Source: Scolanthus callimorphus
Lineage: Eukaryota; Cnidaria; Anthozoa; Actiniaria; Edwardsiidae
Assembly: GCA_033964015.1 (NCBI GenBank)
Contig: CM066920.1
Coordinates: forward strand, 9,701,912 to 9,765,911
DNA: 64,000 bases
Reading direction: 5' to 3'
Notes under the pieces: model-generated
What the model was told of the DNA's origin: nothing
Seen by the model: only the letters and a program-made list of their open reading frames with translations
Databases searched by the model: none
Position numbers and translations under genes: made by a program
Shown: in pieces, positions 44,592-56,800 of the stretch
Layout of the letters: each line of letters opens with the position of its first letter
Position numbering within the stretch: position 1 is the first letter of the stretch

Positions 44592-44812
44592 ACTGTATTC
44601 ACACTAGAGACGAAAAACTCGTCTGAGACGAGTTTCTCGTCAGAAAAACTTCCTGTCTTATGTCAATTCTACTCAGAAACACTTGCTTGTTATCTGTCTT
44701 AACTTTCTTCTTCAAAAACATTGTTTTCGCGTGATCACAGAAGAACAAGGAACCATATTCAAGGTGAGAAACTCGTCTCAGACGAGTTTTCCGTCTCTAG
44801 TTGAATACAGCT
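44592..44812. mobile_element. TATTCACACTAGAGACG MITE, copy 1
   Basis: CTGTATTCACACTAGAGACG faces CCGTCTCTAGTTGAATACAG, with AACTCGTCTGAGACGAGTTT hairpins at both sides. Sister copy at 57469. Confidence 0.8.
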
Positions 44813-44984
44813 ATTTAGCCAACTCTGGATTGTGACTGCGTCGCTCTTCCGTTAAGTATCAGGCGATATTCTGCACACTATCTCGCAGGATAATGGTTAG
44901 ATAGGTGGAATTGTCCTAAAAGGTATATCCGCAACATTTATTTGGCGAATGTCCGTAAATAAAAGGGAAAAGTCTGCTACGCAC

Positions 44985-45055
44985 CCTGCTTGGGTCTCGA
45001 GTTCAGTCCAGTCAAGCTCAGCTCACCACGGTACTCGAGACCCAAACACGGCGCG
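44985..45055. repeat. Hairpin TTGGGTCTCGAGT
   Basis: TTGGGTCTCGAGT and ACTCGAGACCCAA face each other around GTCCAGTCAAGCTCAGCTC. Part of a larger GGCGAATGTCCGTAAATAA repeat. Confidence 0.5.
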
Positions 45056-45734
45056 AATAAAAGCGCCGTCTTGCATTTATGCGAACGTTCGGCAAATAAC
45101 GGAGAAGCTGTCTTAGTAAGTTAATCTTTAGTTAGGTGTATTTCAGTAGTTTTGAAATAAAAAGTGCATTTTTAACTGCGTCGTATGGAGAATCATACAG
45201 TAACCGCTCTCGGATGAGCTCTCCTTAATATATCGCCCGTCAGTATTCGAAGGAGTGAAGAAGAAACAGAACCCCCGTTAGTAAAATTCTGTATCCGCCA
45301 CTGGTCACTACCGTCTGGATATATATTTTGAGCAAAATAATAGTTCCTGTCCTTTACCTTAATTGCTACTATCATGAACGTAACCCCCTGTTGGCTCTCC
45401 ACCTGCAACGAGCGACAAGCAAGCGGCTACGCAAGAGACTATCGAGAACAGCATAGATACTCTAGATAGATAGATACACTTGTTTATTCAGACCTCTTGC
45501 AGCAAGACCATCTGAAACAGGCCAGTGCACAAAATATAACTATATAGGTAATGAATCTAAATACTGGACAGCTCAGTTACAACATAAACGCATGTTCTCA
45601 TAAGCATGTCTCATTCGCTTTCTAGAAAGTGTAACGCAGCCCACCGCACCGGACCGGATGAGAATCAGGAAGTGTGAGGTGCACTTCCCTATTTACTTTG
45701 TAAACCTAAGCCACAGTGGCGCTTGAGTACCGTA

Positions 45735-46070
45735 TTTACTCGAATAAGCGCCACGTTTTCCCTATCAAGATTACTTGCGAACGCAAAGACAAGTGAATGG
45801 AACGAGATTTCAGTATTTCTTGAAACTTACTTTATCTTTCCAAAGTATATCTTTCGAAAGTTTATCTTCTTTCCAAGAACTAACAATAAACATTGTCTAT
45901 TTATTGTAAAATTGACGCTTTTCTATGCATATAATAACAGAAAAATATTCAGCCATGTCAAAGTTTTCGATATAACCGCCGCCGGAATAAGCCCCTGGCG
46001 CCGCCCGTGCTGCCCTCGAATATGCGCCGCACTTTACGGCTGGAGGCTCGCAAAGGAAGATGGGAAGATG
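45735..46070. repeat. CCGTATTTACTCGAATAAGCGCC repeat upstream of Naam
   Basis: It begins ACCGTATTTACTCGAATAAG and contains CCGGAATAAGCCCCTGGCGC and CCCTCGAATATGCGCC. It ends about 210 bp before the Naam start, so it may lie in or next to the promoter. Confidence 0.45.
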
Positions 46071-46277
46071 CACCGCTGACCTAAATATCGCAGTTTCTGT
46101 TCCCAGTTTCGCCATTTTGAATTTAGTCAGTTCCGGCAGGAAAGAACTCTTTTGTTTACATTTCAAATTTCACGCTAAACAAAGCTGAAAACTCAGTAAG
46201 CCAGCTTGAACAACATCATTACGCAATAAGTTTTACACATTCTGAAGAAATTTAGGATTTTAAACTACGTTGAAACT

Positions 46278-49200
46278 ATGACATTGGAACAAATCGGTCG
46301 GATTTTTGACCCCATCCGAGCTCTGTCGGACGGCACCGAACTGCTCGAGAAAATACGAACACGATTGCGACCTTTGAGCAAAACTGCTTCCAAGGGTAAG
46401 GAATTGATTGTTTCTGCTTATTATATAGATACTGTGTTTTCATTTAGTCGTTTAAAATGCCATTTTGATATGTAAGACCCTATAACAACAGAATGAAGAC
46501 GGGATGTTTAAAAACTGTTGTTGGTTGGTTGCCAAGTAAATTGATTTGAATCTATGCCAGAGTTTCACGAGAAGAAAAAAATACCATTTTATACAAATCC
46601 TGTCGATCTACCAAAAATCTTTATACCTTCTTATTAATTTTGGTTTCCTATTATTATTTTATAGTTAAGTTACGTAATGTAAATTTTTGTAATGATAATA
46701 TTGTTTTGGCTTGGTCTTTCCATATTCCATGTAGTGGACTTGTTCTGAAACCCCACACTTTGTTATTGTACTACTCTTTGTTCAGTTTTTCTGTGGATCC
46801 TTTTGTCTGTGCACTGTCACGGTACACAACTACCAAAATCCAGCCAATAAGATGCAAGTGTACTTTCACCTACCGTATGTGCATTATATCAGCTTTAAAC
46901 AAAAGATTGTGAAGTCAGTGTCACATGATTGTCCCTATTAACATCGAGTCCATGCTATTGTGTTGCGGGCTTCCTACTACAATTTTCGTTCAACCCTGAG
47001 GCTTGCAATTTTTTTCGCATAGTTTTACGTTTCAAATGTGACATTTTGTCAAGAAGTTGTCGCGTTTCTCGCTTGCTGATTGGCTGAAAAATAACGGTCA
47101 AAACAGCATCCAATCAGTGTGCGAGAAACTCGACAACTTCTCGACAAAACGTCACGTTTGAATCATGAAACAATGCGAAAAAATTTGCAAGCTTCAGGGT
47201 TGATTGAAAATGGTAGTAACCATCCAACTTGAATAACTATCGTCTTTCAGAGACAACGCTTACAAAGGATGGCTTGCACACTTTCTTACACGATCTCTTG
47301 AAGGATGTCACTGAAAATAGATTCAGCTTATCAGATGAAGATTTCAACAAAATACTTGGACAGCTTAATCGAAGCTTGGTGAGATAAGCATTTTTATTTA
47401 TTGTGACTTTTTGTTACTAGTACATAATGTGTTTATAACCACAAATTTGTTGATGTAAAATGTTATATAGACTGACTCTCAAACTTGCAGCCTGTAAGCT
47501 GAATTAGGCTGGATCTCATGGCGTTAAAGGCTGCCAAGTGGTTGCAGACACAGTAGACTCTGTAGTACTCGTAGTGGTTCTTTGATGTCCCTCATATTCA
47601 GATCAATGAAGTGCATAGGAAAGAAGGATCTACCCCACCCTGAGTGTTGGTTCGGCTAAGATTCAAACCCACAACCTTCTGCACGTCAGACTGGCGCTCT
47701 ACCTACTGAGCACAGGAAAAAATTCCTAAAAACCATAATGGTTTTTACGGTGGTTTTTGTTGGAAAAACCATTCAAAACCATGAATGGGTTTGGAGAACC
47801 AAATCCATTCATGGGTTTTACAACAAAAAACATTATTGGTTAATGTTATAATATCGGAATGGGTTTCACAGCAAAATACAAGCTGTTTTCTGCATATTTC
47901 CAACATGGTTTTTCGATTAAAAACGTTAAATGTAAAATGGTAAGTGTGTGAAATCCATTTACAATAAATAGGAAAAACTGTGGATTTTATTCATTTCTTA
48001 TATTTTTGAAGCGTTTTTTCCACAATAACCACTTTATGCGAAATGGTTACTGTGCAAAATCCATTTTAAAAGCCATCACAAAACATTATGGAATATGAAG
48101 CAAACCCATTCATGGGTTTTACATAAAATACCTACCGATTTGTTCCACGTATAAAATGGTATTTCTTTGAAAACCATTGGATGTGAAAAGTTTTTTCCGT
48201 AAAAACCGCTTTCAAACCAAATGGTAAAAAGCTGTTACACTAATGGGTTAAGGAGCTAAACCCATTACACTGTTCCATAGATGGGGAAAATAGAAAAAGC
48301 CTTGACGCTGCGGCAGTGACTCGAACTCTCGGGTGCGGTAGTCATCATTGTCTTTCAAGTCCGACGTCTTATCCACTAGGCTAGCCCCTGCTCGCCTGAC
48401 ATAGTTGAATAAAATTTAAAACTACTACGTGATCGACAGGTGTCTTGAAGATGTCACTATCAGTCTCCGAACGGGCTCACTCGTAGGCGCGCTAAAACTT
48501 TTCATTTTGCCTGGTCCAAAAATATTATTTGACAAATGCGGACCTCAAGCATTGCTCTCGGGAATGGCATTTCAAATCAACTGATTTCCGGGTTACATCG
48601 GAGAAATAAGCGCTCTAAATTAAGCCCGGGAATCAAGGTGAAAACTTTAAAAACCGTACAATATTCAGTATTTTACCTATTGATGTCACGTTCCTCTCAG
48701 AATGGCAAGCAGTGTCTATTCTTTTGATTTAATGTAGTTATATTTTGATTGGTAAGCGCGAGCGTTAGAATTTTGTTGACTTTTGAAGTACGGTAGAAAA
48801 GGCGAAAACGGGCCTCAAAATCGGCAGTCAGCCGAGTGATTCAACTCGGCCCCGTTCTCCTAAAGTATTTATCTGATCGAACTAAAATTTCCACCGAAGT
48901 TATAGATCCACTAGAGGTAGAGGTAGATGAAGTTCGAGCGATTTTGCAAAGTTTTCAAATTTCGTGAGTCGATATTTACAGACGAGCGCTCTTAACACCA
49001 AATGTGGTGTTAATGTAACACCTACAAAATAACACCGCCTACAGGTGTGTTTTTCTAGAACCATTACAAAGGTGTTACCTAACACCCTAAACCTTTAACA
49101 GTGTACTTTTAACACTTGAAGGATGGAAGATCAAGCTTTTAGGAGCGGCGTTTTAAATCTCAAATCTGCGCATGTAGAGTTTTTGCCGTTGATGAATTTT

Positions 49201-52173
49201 TGGCCGAATTGTTTGAACGTCGCGTCTATTTCAATAAGACGAAGAGACGACTTTTCGAGACATAAACATTGAGCTGCGCCGTCTTGTAATTTGTGTTTAC
49301 TTAAGAACGTTGAATCCAATCTCTTTGCAAGTCCAATAATCCTTTCATGGGAAAATGAAGCCATTGGCCATTGCCCGTAAAATCCAAATTTGGATCCAAA
49401 ATGTTTTTTTGTAAGCAATAATCCATTCATGGGAAAACGGTAACCATTTACGGGTTTTGCGCAAAACCCATATTTGGATCGAAAATGTTTTTGTAAGCAA
49501 TAATCCATTCATGTGATAACTGGTCTAACCATTTATGGGTTTTGCGCAAAATTCAAATTTGGATCGAAAATGGTTTTTGTAAGCGATAATCCATTCATGG
49601 GAAAACGGTAACCATTTATGGGTTTTGCGCAAAACCCATATTTGGATCCAAAATGTTTTTTGTAAGCGATAATCCATTCATGGGAAAACGGTAACCATTT
49701 ACGGGTTTTGCGCAAAACCCATATTTGGATCGAGAATGTTTTTTTGTAAGCAATAATCCATTTATGGGAAAACGGTAGCCATTTATGGGTTTTGCGTAAA
49801 ATGGAAATTTGGATCGAAAATGGTTTTTGTAAGCGATAATCCATTCATGGGAAAACGGTAACCATTTATGGGTTTTGCGCAAAACCCATACTTGGATCGA
49901 AAATGTTTTTTGTAAGCGATAATCCATTCATGGGAAAACGGTAACCATTTACGGGTTTTGCGCAAAACCCATATTTGGATCGAAAATGTTTTTTTGTAAG
50001 CAATAATCCATTTATGGGAAAACGGTAACCATTTATGGGTTTTGCGTAAAATCCAAATTTGGATCGAAAATGGTTTTTGCAAGCGATAATCCATTCATGG
50101 GAAAACGGTAACCATTTGTGGGTTTTGCGTAAAATCCAAATTTGGATCGAAAATGGTTTTTTGTAAGCGATAATCCATTCATGGGAAAACGGTAACCATT
50201 AATGGTTTTTATGCAACAAACAATTCTGGTTGAAAACCGTTTTTTCAAATATATAACCCATTCATGGAATTATAAAAACATAAATGTTTTTTACTGAGAA
50301 CACGGAAATGGATTTTATAAACCCATAAATGGGTTTTAACTTCGTGTGGTTTGGTGAGGTATATGGAAATTTCCAGATGTTTATTCCATAAAAAACATTT
50401 CTAAAATGGAAAAACCATAAATGGTTTTCTCTAAAATACATTTATGGTTTTTATCAAAGATGGGAAGTACACAAAAACCATTATGGTTTTTAGGAATTTT
50501 TCCCTGTGGAGCTTACCAGAAGGATAGCAATTGTTTTGTCATTTGAATGACATAAAACTGATGTTTTAATTTGCACTATTTTCAGGAAGGTAGCACCTAT
50601 GAAAATGATATATTCATGGCTTGCTGGAATTTCTGGCTTCAGAATGTAAGTGAAATAAACTACAGACAAGGAAAAGTCTGTGGCAAATAATATTTTATGT
50701 TCCTAAAGTTTTCTTGAAATTTTGTTGAATCTTTTGTTCAAGACCTTGAATTTTTATCACATTCTTCTCTGTCAATGTTTGTGTGAATTGTCAAGTATGA
50801 GGTTGTATGGATATTTTCTGGAATCACATTATGCTTCTTAAAGTTTTCACTTTCTTTCTCCCTACAGAAAATTTCTTCCAAGTCAGTGTTAATTATTGTG
50901 GATGTCCAAAATGACTTCATAGAGGGATCTCTTGCTCTAAAGAACTGTCCTGCTGGTCAAGACGGCTACTTGGTTATTCCAGTCATTAACAACATGCTTC
51001 ACAAAGGACTCTTTGACACTATTGTATACACACAAGACTGGCACCCAGCAGATCATTGCTCATTTATTGAGAATATTCACATGCATCCAGTCCATCATTC
51101 AAGTCCTATTGATGCCAAGGATGCTAAAGTGTTTGACACTGTTGTCTTAGCAAATCCAAGACCAATCAAGCAGAAGCTATGGCCAGCACACTGTATTATT
51201 GATACCTGGGGAGCAGAGCTACACAAAGATCTCAAGGCAAGATACTAAATTTACCCTTAAGGCCATGCCACACAATGCAATTTTTTGCATCTTGCAATGC
51301 AACAAATTGTTGTGAGTTGCAGAGAAAGTAGATTTGATTTCTACTTTGCTCGCAATGTTGCTGCATGTGACATATCTGTGAACTTGTGAGGTAATGTTTT
51401 CTTATCAGCCAGTCAGCGCACACCATTCATGTTTATACTTGGATAAGTCGCTGTATTTTATAATTTTATCACAGGTGTTTTACATGTTGCAAAAAATGTT
51501 GTGAGTGTTTGACATCCTGTGGCAACTCACAAGAATGTTATGTAATTTGTCATTGTTGCATTGCGAGTTGTAAGAAAAATTGCCTCTCAGTAACAATGTT
51601 TCCCTTTGGATTGTTTATATTTAATTCTACTCTACATTGCTTGCAAGTACTGGATTAACACACAATAATTTTTTTCTTCCTTTTTCCCATGACACACCAT
51701 GGGCTACAACAAACAGTTGTGACTGTGCAACCTCTTCTAAAATAGGTGTACATCAAATGACCTCTTCCTGTGATTTCTTTCTGGGATTATGTTATAAATA
51801 TTATGATTAATATGTTTTATTTATTTCACAGGCCCCTGGAAAACAAGACATTGTCTCCAAGAAAGGTTCAGACACATACCTGGATAGTTACTCAGCATTT
51901 TGGAACAATGCCCATTTCACACAGACTGACCTGTTTGAGGACCTTCTAGCAAAAGGCATCACTGATGTATTCATCTGTGGCCTTGCATTTGACTACTGCG
52001 TAGAACTTACAGCAACTGATGCAGCTCAGCACGGATTTAGGACATATGTCATAGAAGAGGCGACTGGAATGATCTGTGACGAAGGGGTGAAACATGCAAA
52101 ATGTTCCTTTCAGAAGGCTGGTGTAAAGCTAATCTACACCCATGACCTTGAGGTGATCTTAAGGCAGACTTAA
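46278..52173 (+). CDS. Naam: Nicotinamidase (Naam/Pnc1 type) with N-terminal helical extension
   Basis: Hydrolyses nicotinamide to nicotinic acid and ammonia, feeding the Preiss-Handler NAD route; mammals lack it, many invertebrates have it. Five exons: 46278-46395, 47251-47378, 50586-50645, 50868-51236, 51832-52173, giving 338 residues. Catalytic set as in yeast Pnc1 (inferred by motif): Asp114 in IIVDVQNDF, Lys236 in VSKKGSD, Cys281 in LAFDYC. Metal ligands: Asp159 and His161 in TQDWHPADH, and His210 in LWPAHC. Residues 1-102 are a helical extension with LSDEDFNKILGQL, resembling the degenerate EF-hand region of the fly enzyme. Intron 4 begins with GC (AAG|GCAAGA at 51237) instead of GT; reading through meets a stop at once, and the GC-AG join restores the conserved protein. 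Introns 2 and 4 are filled with repeats. AATAAA lies at 52335. Confidence 0.94.
47463..47710 (-). mobile_element. tRNA-derived SINE in Naam intron 2
   Basis: The minus strand has a strong tRNA-like head (GCTCAGTAGGTAGAGCGCC A-box region; GTGGGTTTGAATC B-box), then a body matching the SINE at 7187. It ends exactly at the left duplication of the next element, so that element landed in or beside the SINE. Confidence 0.75.
48290..48395 (-). repeat. Second type of tRNA-like SINE head, nested in the 2.8 kb element
   Basis: The minus strand reads GGGCTAGCCTAGTGGATAAG (A-box) and CGAGAGTTCGAGTCACTGC (B-box), with a long variable-arm-like stretch as in class II tRNAs. The stem ends do not pair properly. 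Confidence 0.55.
49325..50215. repeat. Tandem array of about 11 units, period 80-88 bp (mode about 83)
   Basis: Units start near 49335, 49415, 49495, 49583, 49664, 49748, 49832, 49914, 49998, 50081 and 50166. Each has AATCCATTCATGGGAAAACG, GTAACCATTTATGGGTTTTG, CGCAAAACCCATATTTGGAT and GTTTTTTGTAAGC. Overlapping minus-strand ORFs of 103 residues arise from the repeat and are not genes. Confidence 0.92.
51237..51238 (+). promoter_or_regulatory. Non-canonical GC splice donor, Naam intron 4
   Basis: AAG|GCAAGA: the donor is GC, paired with TTTCACAG at 51824-51831. The flanking AAG and CAAG match the strong context seen at GC donors. Frame and protein homology require this junction. Confidence 0.85.
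51258..51600. mobile_element. GCCATGCCACACAATGC repeat in Naam intron 4
   Basis: GCAACAAATTGTTGTGAGTTGC-type sequence and its inverse recur. The right part has CATTGCGAGTTGTAAGAAAA, an approximate mirror of TTTTTTGCATCTTGCAATGC. Confidence 0.5.
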
Positions 52174-52207
52174 ACCAACCAAAGTATTACAGTTGCATAA
52201 GGAATCA

Positions 52208-52505
52208 TAATATCTAAGGGGGTCCCTTTTCAACACCATTCCATGGGGGGAGGGGGGATGGATATTTCCTGGAACCACACATTCTGCTTTTTAAGAAATG
52301 ATTTTTATTAGGTGGGTTATGTTCTAAGGATGACAATAAACACTAGGGGCAATTTATACAAAAGGAAAACATTTAAATCTTTATGTTGATAAATTGTGTG
52401 ATTCCAGGAAACAATCCATGCCTCAAAAAAGTCAAATGCCTGCAGTCACTGATTCACTTGAAATTCCAGGTGAGATAATTTTCCAGAGGGGTATGGATAA
52501 TTTCT
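52208..52505. repeat. GGAAATTCCAG family fragments after Naam
   Basis: TTTCAACACCATTCCATGGG with GGATATTTCCTGGAACCACAC, then ATTTTCCAGAGGGGTATGG and AATTTCTGGAATAAC. They overlap the Naam 3' UTR and poly(A) signal. Confidence 0.6.
52335..52340 (+). terminator. Candidate poly(A) signal of Naam
   Basis: AATAAA 162 bp after the nicotinamidase stop codon, same strand. Confidence 0.5.
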
Positions 52506-53011
52506 GGAATAACAAATTATATTAAAGTGTGCTATTATGAGTTTCATTGGGCATTACAAAAGTGATTTCAGAATGGAGGGTTTGTTATTTTATATTTTTA
52601 TTATAGTTTTATTGACATTTTAGCTTAGTTCTCTGTTCAAACAATTTTAAAGCATTGCTTCTGTCCATTTCTCAACTATATTAAATATAACATTATACTG
52701 CTGTCTGTTGCTCTATATCATTGAACCATGTCTTCATATTGGAGAGAAGCTAGGGAAAACAACATTCTTTATAATAAGGGAAGTCGTTGAAGAATAGTTA
52801 GTACAGTATGTGCATTCACTGAATTGCTTATAGAAGTCAGGATCATAGAATGATTTTGAGGATATATCAAAAGAAAGAATTTTATTGTTATATGATTATT
52901 ATTATTATTATTGTGTGTCTTTATTTATACTGAAATACTGTAATATGTGTGACATTAATTTTGTAGCATTTCTATTCACGAAATTAAAATGTTTGATGTT
53001 GATTCTGTTCC

Positions 53012-53250
53012 TTAAAGAGCCTGTGTCAGCCACCGTTTTGATAGCATAGCAACATACCAAGTTGGAGAAAGCATCCGTTTTTGCTGATTCAGAATATAGA
53101 ATATAGAATATAGAGCAATGTTCTCGATTGAATTTGGTAAATCAAATCTGAAACTTTGTTTTTAGATGTTTATTTTAATCTCTTAAAAGAGATTTCTATG
53201 CGTAATTTGTCTTCTAATATTGAACAAAACCAATAACAAAGGAGTGGCTT
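53012..53250. mobile_element. TTAAAGAGCC-family MITE, copy 4
   Basis: Left end TTAAAGAGCCTGTGTCAGCC is intact; the right end stops at GGAGTGGC. It lies between Naam and the POLR1D-like gene. Confidence 0.8.
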
Positions 53251-53399
53251 TCCACTAATTGCAGCACAAATGATCGAAATTTGTTTGCATTTGGGTAGCC
53301 ATACTGAAATACATACCTTATCAGAGACCAAACAAGCGAAAAACGATACCCTACCCCAAAAACACAACCTTAAGGGCGGCGCATACCCGTACACCTTAT

Positions 53400-53595
53400 A
53401 TGAGGGAGTACGGTTCCCCCGGGACTTTTGCCATATGAATACTGTATTTTTAATTGGAAATTGAACCCCCACTCCTTGTGAATTTCCAATGAAAAATACA
53501 GTATTCGTATGGAAAAAGTAAGGTAAATTGACCCTCACCCCACCTCTCTGGAAGTTTCAATCCCTTCTGTTGTGGGGGAGGGGTGGGTGGATCGC
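53400..53595. repeat. GGAAATTCCAG family, palindromic copy
   Basis: ATGAATACTGTATTTTTAATT faces GAAAAATACAGTATTCGTATG across a short centre, with CCCCC/GGGGG stretches at the ends. Confidence 0.6.
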
Positions 53596-53899
53596 TTGTT
53601 GGGATAATATGCAGTCAAATAAATTGGCTGTCCAAAGTTTGTATCTGGTACAGTAGGAACTTAGATATTGTCCCATCACCCATGGTTGAATTAGTGACGT
53701 GGAGCCGTCACCTACAATAATTCCTTTATAGTCTTCGCTTATCCACGAGTGAAAAAATCTGATAACGACGTCCGTGCCTTGGGCTACCTGTGCTATATTG
53801 AGCCCAGTCCCTGACGGCCTACCCTTTCAATATGGCGGACATGTAGAAGAATTATTTGTGGGAATTTGTTTGCCTCGCAAGTTACATCGGATCTTCAAA

Positions 53900-56800
53900 A
53901 TGGACGATGAAGAACTCGGAAGGTAGTGCATTAACGTTCAGTAACAGTTTGGCTTTATCATTTTAAGAGATAGTTAAGACTATTAATAATTTCGAGCACG
54001 GCGGATGGCATTGCCAAAATAAAAAAACTCGTGAGAAGAGACGTTATCAAGTCAGTTTTCAAACAAGTAAACAATCCCAAATCTCTTATAGGAAATCTAT
54101 CTGGCGTTGTCCATTAATAGTCTACTGGATGGTTTTGGGGATTTTTCCTATGATCTGAAGTCTATGGTTGCTGAGTGTCTATGACTTCCAACCAACTGCT
54201 TCCCTGCTAGCAGAGGCCTCTTTTCTCTTGCATTTCGCAGAAATTTTCCGCTGATATTATTTGATATTATTTGAGCCCCCCAGCGGAAAACGTCTGTAGA
54301 TATGCGTGCGCATATAGTGGGCTCAAGAAACGGTCAGCAAACCATCCAAGGTTGCGGACGGCGGCTGCAAAACAAAGCGATTTTCGACCCATGGCAGAGG
54401 TCTCTTTTCTTCGCAAACCTCAGCCAGCGAAATGCAAGAGAAAAGAGGCCTCTGCTAGCAGGGAAACCAACTGCATGCAAGCAGAGGTTTCTTGCCCGTG
54501 AGGTTGCTCTTAGTCTTGAGTACGAAACAAAACAACCATATCATACAAAATACCAGAACACCAGAACAACTTTGCTAGATAATAAAAGACTGACAGATAA
54601 AAAATCTCTGCCAGCAGGGTGCTGACAGAGTTTAATATACAATCTTCGTTCACTGGGCAAAATGCACGGACCCCATTGGTTAAAACTGATCAAACGGGGC
54701 AAGTGCATTATTGGCAATAACGCATAAAAATAGTGCAGTGTTCACTGCAAGTGCAAATCTTTCTTGATTTTACAACTTATTAATACTTATCAATAATTTT
54801 TATTTATGCTTTCTGTATTTCCCAACTATCAGAATGCAGTTCACGTACCTAAAATATTCCGAATTCAATTAAAATACTTGCATTTGAAGTAAAAGTTGTA
54901 ATTGATTTTGAGTCTAGTCAGGGAACCATTCTGATACTTCTTGACGCCGCTCCACGCCTTGAACTCAGATTGTATATTAAAAGTGTTAGGGACTTTTATT
55001 TCGTGTTTTGTTGACAAATACATGTACGCGCAAGTGGGCACGAGGCGTTCAGTATTCAAAAATTTATCGTTCATTGTATTGCCAGCACGTGCATGTATTT
55101 GTCAACAAAACACTCAAAAAAGTCTCTAACCCATAATTAGTCAAACCACACTATTGGTATATTGTCAATACTGCATTCTGATTGGTTGAGCTATTGTACT
55201 AGCAAGCTATAAGTTATAGCCTTCTAGTAGCAATAAGTGTCGGATTTGAAAGTCAGGTCAGAAAACATTATTGGCTATTACAAATTGACCTACTAGTGTG
55301 ATTTGACTAAAACAATTCGGCCTCATGGGCTATTGACTCAGAGCCCATTTGGGCTCAAGGAATAATTTTAATTACATTAGGTGTGCTGGTTTGCAAAATT
55401 TTGGCAAATTATTTTATAATATGAAAAGGGTAAGATATTGCAATTTAAGTTGTGTGTTTTGTCTAGGTTAGCAAAAGAGGAATTACTAAAAGAAGCCCAG
55501 AGGGGGAAAGCGAGAGCAGAAACAATGGGTGCTTTGGGATGGTAAGATCTGTAAACTCTTGAAATGATGCCCTTATACCTGCAAAGCTCTTTCTATTGGT
55601 CCAGCAACACACTTTCCACCAGGGGCCGGTTCCTGAAAGGTTGGATAAAGTTATCCATGGATAAAAGTTATCTGTTGTATAGGATTTGTTCAGGATTTAT
55701 CCGTTGGATAAGCGTTTATCTACAGATAACTCTTAACTGACCTTCTAGGAACCGGCCCCAGGTCTACAATATACTGTTTAGCTTGGCCAAATTTGGTGGG
55801 AAACACTTTGGTTTTACACGTTTTCGGGTTGATGTTGTGATAAAATCTCAGTTAAGAACCTCTGTCCCATTGCAGTTGTTTGTGTATTGCCATTTTGTTT
55901 CACTTGTCACTTGTTTTTCACTCTGCTTGGTATTTTTAATATATACAATTATGCTCCAATTTCAGCTATAACAGTTTATTTTTATAAATCATTGTATTTA
56001 ATTTCATTTATAGGAGGCCCAATCTTATAAACTCTTGAACTTCTTCCGGGTCTCCTTTCCTTGCAATTGTACTTTCTTGCATGTCTTTATGATATTCTGG
56101 GATTATTGTGTAAATGACAAAAAATTAACTGAAACTGAACTGAATTTCTAGGCAAAGATGTCCAGTCCCTTCTGCCAATAAGCGTTTTCTGAGCAACATG
56201 CTAATGAGCACCTTAGAGCCCAAACGGAAGAGAAATGACTCCCCAGGTAAACTAGATGTAGAGTACTTGATGGTCAGGGGGATATGTGAACATAGACATG
56301 ATGGGAAGGTCAAACATATATAGGGGTGTATTAATGTTAAGTTTTATTATTTTCTCGGGTCCAAAAATCTGCCAGTGATTATTTTTAAGGAATTTGATTT
56401 GCTTATCCATTTGACTCCCTTCGCCAATGCTGAAGTCCAAGATTCTTTTTTTTTTTGCAATTTTATTGAATTTTTTTTGTTTTCATTACTGGTTTGCACT
56501 TTTTGGTTGCCTTGCAGTTCTTATAAGAAATGTGTGGTTCCAGAAATTATCCATACCCCCCCTACGGCGGGGCATTGGAAATTCCGGAGGGGGGGGGGGG
56601 GGGGGGGGGGGGTCAATTTACCTGATCATTTCCATACAAATACTGTATTTTTCCTTGGAAATTCCAGAGGGGTGGGGTCACTTTTCAACACCCTTCCGTG
56701 GAGGGGGTATGGATATTTTCTGGAACCACACAATGATAAATTTAAAAAAAATTCATTTGCTACCCTCCCCATAAAGCAAACTCCACCCCTCTGGAATTTC

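Larger units (their letters stand above)
47711..50508. mobile_element. 2.8 kb CACAG-ended non-autonomous DNA element with 3-bp GAG duplication
   Basis: Ends CACAGGAAAAAATTCCTAAA and TTTAGGAATTTTTCCCTGTG are inverted, continuing as AAACCATAATGGTTTTT on both sides. GAG flanks both ends (47708-47710, 50509-50511). CAC-type ends with a 3-bp duplication resemble the CACTA/EnSpm group. No transposase ORF; the interior is built from AACCATTCATGGGTTTT palindromes, an 83-bp tandem array and a SINE head. Confidence 0.85.

Noticed and set aside
47655..47710. Possible tRNA gene (GCTCAGTAGGTAGAGC ... GGGTTTGAATC)
   Set aside because: It continues into a body shared with another repeat copy, so it is a SINE.
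48290..48395. Possible class II tRNA gene
   Set aside because: A and B boxes are present, but the acceptor stem ends do not pair and it lies within a transposon; a SINE head is the better reading.
49325..50215. CRISPR-like appearance of regular repeats
   Set aside because: The units are head-to-tail and similar throughout, with no unique spacers, in a eukaryotic intron.
49131..50248. Series of overlapping minus-strand ORFs of about 103-125 residues with repeated MDYRLQKPFSIQ-like sequence
   Set aside because: They are read-through of the 83-bp tandem array. The period is not a multiple of three, so the same peptide blocks appear in rotating frames; there is no splice or start context.
53825..53842. 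ATG upstream of the POLR1D-like start as the real start
   Set aside because: It reads MADM then stop, so it is at most a tiny upstream ORF.
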